Shown here one piece after another: positions 23,237 through 28,364 of a stretch of DNA of 28,364 nt. How positions within the stretch are numbered: position 1 is the first letter of the stretch; each line of letters opens with the position of its first letter. This DNA is from an uncultured Coriobacteriales bacterium (GTDB lineage Bacteria > Actinomycetota > Coriobacteriia > Coriobacteriales > Eggerthellaceae). Under the pieces are notes generated by a model. The model saw only the letters and a program-made list of their open reading frames with translations, was not told where the DNA came from and did no database searches. The position numbers were made by a program, and so were the translations under genes. Where the stretch lies: NCBI GenBank assembly GCA_946892075.1, contig CAMPNZ010000013.1, forward strand, positions 1 through 28,364, in the 5' to 3' direction.

Positions 23237-23279
23237 CACGAACCGTTTTGCGTTCGTGCGTACCGTTCGTGCGTACAAT
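23237..23279 (+). promoter_or_regulatory. aspS upstream region: hairpin, 13-bp tandem repeat and -10 box
   Basis: CACGAAC (23237-23243) and GTTCGTG (23252-23258) form a 7-bp inverted repeat. CGTTCGTGCGTAC is repeated in tandem at 23251-23263 and 23264-23276, and the second copy runs into TACAAT (23274-23279), a good -10 box 33 bases before the aspS ATG. TTGCGT (23248-23253) is a -35 candidate, but the 20-bp spacer is long. The rest of the 242-base hisS-aspS gap shows nothing further. I see no T-box specifier structure. Confidence 0.5.
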
Positions 23280-23311
23280 ACATTGGCAATCGTACAAGGA
23301 GTTAAAGCCAA

Positions 23312-25090
23312 ATGACCGACTTTGCAAACGAATATTGCATGCATACAGCTACATGCGGACAACTGCGCTCAAGCGACATCGACAAAGACGTTACGCTTTG
23401 TGGTTGGGCGTGGCATAATCGAGATCACGGTGGTCTTATTTTTGTTGATCTGCGCGATCGATATGGCTGCACGCAGGTGGTAATCGACCCTGAGTGCATT
23501 GCCAAAGACGAATTTGCGTGTGCTGAACACCTTGGACGCGAGTACGTGTTGAAAGTTGAAGGCACCGTGCGCTCACGTGGTGAAGAGAGCTTCAATCCTT
23601 CGATGCCTACGGGTGAAATTGAAGTGCTCGCACATCATGTAACGGTGCTAAACGAAAGTGTTACGCCGCCGTTCTCTATTGAAGATGGCATTGAAACCGA
23701 CGAAACTATGCGTATGAAGTGGCGTTATCTTGACTTGCGCCGCCCGGAAATGTTCAGCGCTTTGCTGCTGCGCCACAAGGTTGCCCAAGCAATTCGCAGT
23801 GCCTTGAACGAGCGCGATTTTCTGGAAGTGGAAACGCCTATTTTGGCAAACTCTACGCCAGAAGGTGCGCGCGACTATGTTGTTCCATCGCGTCCAAATC
23901 CAGGTCGTTTTTACGCGCTTCCGCAAAGTCCGCAGCAATTCAAGCAAATGCTGATGGTGGGCGGTATCGAGCGCTACTACCAAATTGCACGCTGTTTTCG
24001 TGACGAAGACTTGCGCGCCGACAGACAACCCGAGTTTACGCAGGTAGATATCGAAATGAGCTTTGTCGAAAATGACGAAGTGATGGATATGATGGAAGAT
24101 GTTATGGCGCATACTTTGCAGGCGGTAAACGTGCAGCATGCGTTTCCATTGCAGCGTATGCCTTGGAAGGAAGCCATGGAGCGCTACGGTTGCGATCGTC
24201 CTGATGTGCGCTTTGGTATGGAGCTGGTAGACATTACCGAAATCGTGAAAAATTCCGGCTTCAAAGTGTTCTCAAGCGTTGCGCAGCAGGGCGGCGTTGT
24301 GAAAGCGATTAACGCAAAAGGTGCTGGCGACTGGAGCCGCGGCGACATCGAAAAACTTGCAAGCATTGCTGCAGATAACGGCGCTAAAGGCATGGCGTGG
24401 ATTGCGTTTACCAGCGATGGCGCTGAAAAAAGCCCTATCATCAAGTTCTTCTCGGATGAGGAATTTAGCGCACTTAAAAAGGCGCTTTGCGTAGAGCCGG
24501 GCGACCTGGTTTTGTTTGCAGCCGATACCTTTGCAACCGCGTGCGCGGTTTTGTCGGCGTTGCGCTTGCATATGGCTGACGCGCTTGGCATTAAACGTGA
24601 AGGTCACGCGCTGTTATGGGTGGTCAATTTCCCCATGTTTAAGTACGACGAAGACGAGAAGAAATATGCGGCTGAACACCATCCGTTTACGATGATTCGC
24701 AAAGAAGACATCGACAAAATTGAAACTGACCCGCTGTCGTGCGGCAGTTATTCGTACGACTTGGTGATGGATGGCTTTGAAGTGGGCGGCGGCACCATTC
24801 GTATCCATAATGCGCAGCTGCAACGCCGTGTGTTGCGTCGTCTTGGTTTAAGCGATGAACAGATTGACGAGAAATTTGGACACCTTATTCATGCTCTTGA
24901 GCTGGGCGCACCACCTCATGGCGGCATTGCACTGGGGCTTGACCGCTTGTGCATGCTGCTTGCGCACAAAAATTCAATTCGCGATTGCATTGCGTTCCCG
25001 AAAACATCAAGCGCATCCGACCCAATGACAGGCGCTCCAAGTACTATTACGCCACGTCAGCTGAAGGAAGTAAACTTGCGACTGCTGTAG
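23312..25090 (+). CDS. aspS: Aspartyl-tRNA synthetase (bacterial type)
   Basis: Class II synthetase of 592 aa with an N-terminal OB-fold anticodon domain (residues about 1-110), a catalytic core with motif 2 FRDEDLRADRQPEFTQVDIEM, the bacterial GAD insertion (about 290-420), HHPFTM, and motif 3 GIALGLDRL. The anticodon domain carries RDHGGLIF with His39; that His is typical of non-discriminating AspRS, while discriminating enzymes such as that of E. coli have Leu (RDLGSLIF). The enzyme may therefore also make Asp-tRNA-Asn for the GatCAB amidotransferase. The second discriminating site is Glu92 here and gives no clear answer. ATG 23312 has AAGGAG about 9 bases upstream. Confidence 0.96.
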   Translation: MTDFANEYCMHTATCGQLRSSDIDKDVTLCGWAWHNRDHGGLIFVDLRDRYGCTQVVIDPECIAKDEFACAEHLGREYVLKVEGTVRSRGEESFNPSMPTGEIEVLAHHVTVLNESVTPPFSIEDGIETDETMRMKWRYLDLRRPEMFSALLLRHKVAQAIRSALNERDFLEVETPILANSTPEGARDYVVPSRPNPGRFYALPQSPQQFKQMLMVGGIERYYQIARCFRDEDLRADRQPEFTQVDIEMSFVENDEVMDMMEDVMAHTLQAVNVQHAFPLQRMPWKEAMERYGCDRPDVRFGMELVDITEIVKNSGFKVFSSVAQQGGVVKAINAKGAGDWSRGDIEKLASIAADNGAKGMAWIAFTSDGAEKSPIIKFFSDEEFSALKKALCVEPGDLVLFAADTFATACAVLSALRLHMADALGIKREGHALLWVVNFPMFKYDEDEKKYAAEHHPFTMIRKEDIDKIETDPLSCGSYSYDLVMDGFEVGGGTIRIHNAQLQRRVLRRLGLSDEQIDEKFGHLIHALELGAPPHGGIALGLDRLCMLLAHKNSIRDCIAFPKTSSASDPMTGAPSTITPRQLKEVNLRLL

Positions 25091-25126
25091 CGCACAGTTG
25101 TGGTGATGTAGCGAATGCCGCGTAAG

Positions 25127-25157
25127 TTTTACCGATAGTACGCTGCTCTTGGTAAAA
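25127..25157 (+). other. Inverted repeat downstream of aspS
   Basis: TTTTACC (25127-25133) and GGTAAAA (25151-25157) can pair in a 7-bp stem with a 17-base loop, between aspS and the SRP RNA gene. Without a following T-run it is a poor terminator; it may overlap the ffs promoter region. Confidence 0.3.
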
Positions 25158-25164
25158 TGTGCGC

Positions 25165-25170
25165 TATACT
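25165..25170 (+). promoter_or_regulatory. -10 element of the SRP RNA gene
   Basis: TATACT lies 11 bases before the start of the terminal stem of the SRP RNA, the right distance for a transcript starting at about 25177-25182. No strong -35 hexamer is seen at 16-18 bp upstream. Confidence 0.45.
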
Positions 25171-25181
25171 ACACGGTATAC

Positions 25182-25288
25182 AGTATCCTAGGTGGGCTAG
25201 GACGGCGCTATGTTTTGAACCTGGTCAGGTCCGGAAGGAAGCAGCCATAAGAAGCCTCTAACGAGCGTCCTTGCCTACCTAGGATACT
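25182..25288 (+). ncRNA. ffs: Signal recognition particle RNA, small bacterial (4.5S) type
   Basis: This RNA binds Ffh and directs membrane proteins to FtsY and the translocon. The conserved domain IV core is at 25223-25246 and includes GGTCAGGTCCGGAAGG with the GGAA tetraloop and the GCAGCC side of the asymmetric loop. The ends pair: AGTATCCTAGGT (25182-25193) with ACCTAGGATACT (25277-25288), followed inward by GGGCTAGGAC against GTCCTTGCC. The result is a single hairpin of about 100 nt without Alu domain, as in most non-Bacillus bacteria. Exact ends are uncertain by a few bases. Confidence 0.95.
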
Positions 25289-25293
25289 TTTTT
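25277..25293 (+). terminator. Intrinsic terminator formed by the SRP RNA terminal stem
   Basis: The 3' arm of the ffs terminal stem runs directly into six T residues (25288-25293). The closing helix of the RNA therefore also acts as a Rho-independent terminator, with no separate hairpin. Confidence 0.75.
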
Positions 25294-25523
25294 ATATCTG
25301 CTGGTAGCGTGGTGGGCGCGGGTGTGCGGGTGCGTGTGGTCCGTTCGTGAGCGTTTGCGCTGTTCACGCGCGTGGAAGGTGCGACGGGTGCGTGCAGAAA
25401 CGCGTGCGGGAACGCGTGACGCGTGCGCCGCCGGGTATCGTTCGTGAGCGCGCTCGTTGGTGTTGCGCTGCGCGTTCGACCTGCTTGAAGTTACTGCTTG
25501 ATACTATGAAAGGGTCAGGAACC
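25294..25523 (+). other. G/T-rich gap between ffs and the dedA-type gene
   Basis: This 230-base stretch is rich in GTGCG and GCGTG words. The word CGTTCGTGAGCG occurs at 25342-25353 and 25439-25450. I see no gene, no clear promoter and no RNA structure of known type. An in-frame GTG at 25347 would extend the downstream protein by 59 residues of Arg/Cys-rich sequence, which looks non-coding. Confidence 0.6.
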
Positions 25524-26186
25524 ATGAACGTCCTTGCTGGGCTGATAGAACTTCTGCACGATCCTCGTGCCATGATTGCAGGTTGGATTGTTGCGCTTGG
25601 CCCGTTCATGGTGTATGCGCCTTTATTCGCCATTGTATTTCTGGAAACAGGCTTGGTGTTTTTCCCTTTCTTACCAGGCGATTCCTTGCTTTTTGCCACC
25701 GGCGTGTTCTCAAACGACGGCACGGGTTTGCATGTGGGCGCAACCATCGCAGTGTTTAGCGCCGCTGCAATCCTCGGCAATACGTCGAATTATTGCATCG
25801 CGCGCGTGTTCGGCGCACGCATTATCGACTCGGGGCGCATTAAGTCGCTTACACCCGAGCGCCTTAAAAAGCTTGACGAGTTTTTCGAACGCTGGGGCGG
25901 CATAACCATCATCATTACACGCTTTATGCCTTTTTTCCGTACGTTTGCACCGTTTATCGCAGGTACAGGCCACATGAATTTTCTGAAGTTCACGTTTTAT
26001 AACGCCGTTGGTGGCATATTGTGGGTGTGCACCTTTGTGCTTGCAGGATACTTTTTTGGTACCATTCCGTTTTTGCAGCATCACTTCAAGATTATTGCGC
26101 TGGTGATTGTGCTTATTTCGCTTTTGCCTGCAAGTATTGCGCTCGCGCGTAAGTTCGTTTTGCAGCGCAGGAAGAAAAACCAATAA
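25524..26186 (+). CDS. DedA family membrane protein (SNARE-associated/VTT domain)
   Basis: Polytopic membrane protein of 220 aa. Members of this family are linked to membrane homeostasis and undecaprenyl-phosphate or phospholipid translocation in other bacteria. Diagnostic parts are the re-entrant loop motif FLETGLVFFPFLPGDSLLF, AILGNTSNYCIARVFG, FFERWGGITIIITRFMPFFRTFAPFIAGTG with the conserved Arg and Pro, and C-terminal membrane helices. The positively charged tail RKFVLQRRKKNQ is cytoplasmic. ATG 25524 has AAAGGG and AGGA upstream and gives the usual family length; starts further upstream (ATG 25506, GTG 25347) are less likely. Which of the family's functions it has cannot be told from sequence. 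Confidence 0.93.
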   Translation: MNVLAGLIELLHDPRAMIAGWIVALGPFMVYAPLFAIVFLETGLVFFPFLPGDSLLFATGVFSNDGTGLHVGATIAVFSAAAILGNTSNYCIARVFGARIIDSGRIKSLTPERLKKLDEFFERWGGITIIITRFMPFFRTFAPFIAGTGHMNFLKFTFYNAVGGILWVCTFVLAGYFFGTIPFLQHHFKIIALVIVLISLLPASIALARKFVLQRRKKNQ

Positions 26187-26238
26187 GCGCCCGCGATGCT
26201 GGCGGCGCATAACGCCTTGTGACGTAAGGAGGACAGCT

Positions 26239-28364
26239 ATGGCAGAGTCGCTTTATACGAAATATCGCCCTCAGGTTTTTAGCGACGTTGTAGGGCAAAG
26301 CATTGTAGAGTCGGCGCTGGTAAACGCTCTTTCGCGCGGAGGCGTAAGCCATGCGTACCTGTTCACAGGCCCACGCGGAACGGGAAAAACCACCATGGCA
26401 CGCCTGCTTGCAAAGGCGCTTTTGTGCACGGGGGCAACGCAGGGCATGCCTGATGGCACGTGCGAGCAGTGCACGCGCGTTGCGCAAGGCACGCATCCCG
26501 ACGTGGTTGAGCTTGACGCTGCCAGCCGCACGGGCGTCGACACCACGCGCGAGGACATTATCGCAACAATCAATTATGCGCCTGTGTACGGTTCGTATCG
26601 CATTTACATCATCGACGAAGTGCACATGTTGTCGAAATCGGCTTTTAATGCGCTGCTCAAAACGCTCGAAGAGCCTCCTGAGCACGTTATTTTCATTTTG
26701 TGCACCACCGAAGTGCAGCAAATTCCCGAAACGGTTATTTCGCGCTGCCAGCGTTTCGATTTCAAATCGATTGCGGTTGACGATATCGAAAAGCGACTTG
26801 CGTATGTGTGCGAATGTGAACACGTACGCGCGAATCCTGCGGCGCTGCATATGCTTGCTCAGCGCGCAAAGGGCGGCCTGCGTAACGCGCTTACCATGCT
26901 TGAGCAGGCAATTTCCTTTGGAAATGGAGCCGTAGACGACGCGTGTGTTCATACGCTGCTTGGCATGTCCAGCAACGACTACGCGCTTACGATGGTTCGC
27001 GCGCTTATACGGCGCGATGCGCCAACAGCGTTTCAGCTGGTGAACGCGCTTGAAGCGGAAGGAGTGTCGCTTCTTGGCTTCGTGAATGATTGCGCGCAAC
27101 TAATTTCGGATGCCTTCGTGAACGCTGCCAGCAATGCTGCGCAGAAAAATGCCTGCTATTCAGACGAGTTTGTGCAGGTGGGAGCCCTGCAGTTTGGCTA
27201 TATGCTGTCCGTGTGGGGTGATATTGCCTGCGACATGAAAAAAACGGTGAACGAAGCGCTTACGCTTAAAGTGGGGCTTGCTAAGTTGCTTGTTCCCGCG
27301 TCGTCGAAAACAAGCGACGCGTTGGCTAGCAGGGTAGAGGCACTTGAGAAGAACGTGCAGCTGTTGTTGCAGAATACTCGTGGGGAACGGACCGCTGCAC
27401 AGCCGCCCGCGGAGGCTAACGGTGCGCCCGCACCAGCTTCCGCACCCGCACCCGCACCAAAACCTGCGTCGACCCCACGCGTTGCGCCTGTGCCACAAGC
27501 TGCATCCGCGCCAAAACCTGCGCCATCCGAGCCCGTTGCTAAATCAATGACCGAGCCATCGCCCGTGCCGATGCAACAAGCTGCGCCGACGCCGCACGTT
27601 GCGCCTATTCCGGAACCAGTGCCGGCTCCGGAGCCACACGTTACTGCGGCGGCAGCGTCCGCACCAGATTCGTATGGTGCTCCGAGCCCTGTTCCCGAAC
27701 CCGCTCCAAAACCTGCGCCTATGCCACAAGCTGCGCCCGTTTCCGCACCAGCGCCACAAGCTGCGCCGACGCCGCACGGTGCGCCCGTTCCAGAACCCGC
27801 ACCCACCCCACACGTTGCGCCTGTTCCAGAATCTGCCCCAACTCCCGTGCCGCACCCTGCGGCGGTGGCGGCGTCTGCGCCCGATTTATACGTTGCTCCC
27901 GCGGCCGCGTCCGAGCCCGTTCCCGAGGCACCGTCCGCAACTCAAAAGTCGCAACCGCCTGTTCCCCAAAAGGCAGAACCTGCTGATGCTACGCATACAT
28001 CTCCGCTTCAGCGCTGTCAAAAACCCGCTGTTCTTCAGCAGTGTTGGAAGCAGGTGATGCGTACTTTGCGCGACGTCGATATGCCGCTTGCTGCGCTGTT
28101 AAGCAATGCCTCGGTAAAACTTGCGCCGGGGGCGTGCGAGCTGCTTATTGCGTTGCCGCAGGGGAGCACGTTTGCGCTTAGTCGCTTGAATACTGCCAGC
28201 ACGCAGGAAAATTTGCAAAACGTGTTCGTTTCTGTGTTTGGCGATCGTATTGCGTGCAGGATGCTTTTGGTTACCGATCCCGCGTTTCAAGAGGATGCTG
28301 CTGCGTTCACGTCCGACGCTCCAGCTGCACCCGCGCCCGTTCCCGACGCCAACGTGCCCGTTCC
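26239..28364 (+). CDS. dnaX: DNA polymerase III gamma/tau subunit, 3' end beyond window
   Basis: Clamp-loader ATPase of the replisome. The frame runs from ATG 26239 (AAGGAGG 7-8 bases upstream) to the window edge without a stop, giving at least 708 residues. Visible parts are YTKYRPQVFSDVVGQ, Walker A GPRGTGKTT (Lys50), the zinc module with Cys63, Cys75 and Cys78, Walker B YIIDEVHML, sensor 1 LCTTE, and the SRC motif ISRCQRFDF with the Arg finger. The zinc ligand expected at position 72 is Asp in place of Cys. After the collar domain (to about residue 375) comes a long Pro/Ala-rich linker (about 390-580) with PTPHVAPVPE-like repeats, then a folded tau-type domain (from about 594), then another Pro/Ala stretch at the edge. 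I see no A-rich slippery site like the E. coli one. Confidence 0.96.
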   Translation, partial: MAESLYTKYRPQVFSDVVGQSIVESALVNALSRGGVSHAYLFTGPRGTGKTTMARLLAKALLCTGATQGMPDGTCEQCTRVAQGTHPDVVELDAASRTGVDTTREDIIATINYAPVYGSYRIYIIDEVHMLSKSAFNALLKTLEEPPEHVIFILCTTEVQQIPETVISRCQRFDFKSIAVDDIEKRLAYVCECEHVRANPAALHMLAQRAKGGLRNALTMLEQAISFGNGAVDDACVHTLLGMSSNDYALTMVRALIRRDAPTAFQLVNALEAEGVSLLGFVNDCAQLISDAFVNAASNAAQKNACYSDEFVQVGALQFGYMLSVWGDIACDMKKTVNEALTLKVGLAKLLVPASSKTSDALASRVEALEKNVQLLLQNTRGERTAAQPPAEANGAPAPASAPAPAPKPASTPRVAPVPQAASAPKPAPSEPVAKSMTEPSPVPMQQAAPTPHVAPIPEPVPAPEPHVTAAAASAPDSYGAPSPVPEPAPKPAPMPQAAPVSAPAPQAAPTPHGAPVPEPAPTPHVAPVPESAPTPVPHPAAVAASAPDLYVAPAAASEPVPEAPSATQKSQPPVPQKAEPADATHTSPLQRCQKPAVLQQCWKQVMRTLRDVDMPLAALLSNASVKLAPGACELLIALPQGSTFALSRLNTASTQENLQNVFVSVFGDRIACRMLLVTDPAFQEDAAAFTSDAPAAPAPVPDANVPV
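27418..27930 (+). repeat. Pro/Ala-rich in-frame repeat region of dnaX
   Basis: Recurrent words such as CCGCACGTTGCGCC and CCACAAGCTGC encode PHVAPxPE and PQAA units in the linker between the ATPase/collar part and the C-terminal domain of DnaX. The repeat creates long spurious frames on both strands (27198-27806 and 27599-28057). Confidence 0.7.

Noticed and set aside
23070..23311. T-box leader controlling aspS
   Set aside because: No T-box sequence complementary to a tRNA end and no specifier stem could be found; the structures present are a short hairpin and a tandem repeat.
25347..25523. Longer N-terminus for the DedA-type protein from GTG 25347
   Set aside because: The added 59 residues are Arg/Cys-rich and unlike any DedA protein; ATG 25524 fits the family length and has upstream Shine-Dalgarno sequence.
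26113..27099. 328-residue open frame on the minus strand
   Set aside because: It lies opposite dnaX, has Arg/Cys/His-rich composition typical of a shadow frame, and the + strand frame has full clamp-loader motifs.
27198..27806. Gly/Ala-rich minus-strand frame resembling a PE-PGRS-type protein
   Set aside because: It is the reverse reading of the Pro/Ala repeat of dnaX; the composition follows from the repeat and there is no start signal.
26239..28364. Programmed frameshift in dnaX giving a separate gamma subunit
   Set aside because: I found no A-rich slippery heptamer followed by a hairpin in the visible part; the frame is continuous to the edge.

Overview
The window is a bacterial chromosome segment of about 50% GC in which every gene I can support reads on the + strand. 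The gene set (small SRP RNA, long-form hibernation factor, glmU-prs-pth, hisS and aspS near ffs and dnaX, and long Ala/Ser-rich hypothetical proteins) suggests an actinobacterium of the class Coriobacteriia. A moderate-GC member of the Eggerthellaceae such as Cryptobacterium would fit. This is inference from gene style and my memory of the group; no 16S rRNA is present to settle it.

Layout. Positions 1-3746 hold the end of a HAD-IB phosphatase, an unusual protein with an AAA+ fold that has lost its ATP-binding and catalytic motifs, and an adenine DNA glycosylase (MutY-like) without the iron-sulfur motif. MntP (Mn efflux) follows. Positions 4527-5915 are an AT-rich module: two and a third copies of a 40-bp repeat, a strong promoter, and an ATPase/DUF4143 gene. 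Directly after it lies an orphan EcfT-type transporter subunit with a poor start site.

Positions 6983-17328 are housekeeping genes: enolase, molybdenum cofactor genes moeA and mogA/moaB, alanine racemase, folC, hibernation factor hpf, glmU, prs and pth. Positions 17332-21723 encode an unrecognised 1463-residue TPR-containing protein rich in in-frame repeats. Then come hisS, aspS, the SRP RNA ffs with a built-in terminator, a DedA membrane protein, and dnaX, which runs off the right edge.

How the genes work together. Most serve central functions: glycolysis (eno), cell wall precursors (alr, glmU), nucleotides and folate (prs, folC), translation and its quality control (hisS, aspS, pth, hpf), protein targeting (ffs), DNA replication and repair (dnaX, MutY-like) and Moco synthesis. 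pth and the giant gene are almost contiguous and probably co-transcribed.

The most unusual items are the catalytically dead AAA+ protein, the giant repeat-rich protein, the repeat-plus-promoter arrangement in front of the ATPase, the hairpin in the hpf leader, an AspRS with a non-discriminating-type residue, and a DnaX with one zinc ligand changed from Cys to Asp. Several intergenic regions carry short GTGCG- or CGTTCGTG-type repeats.
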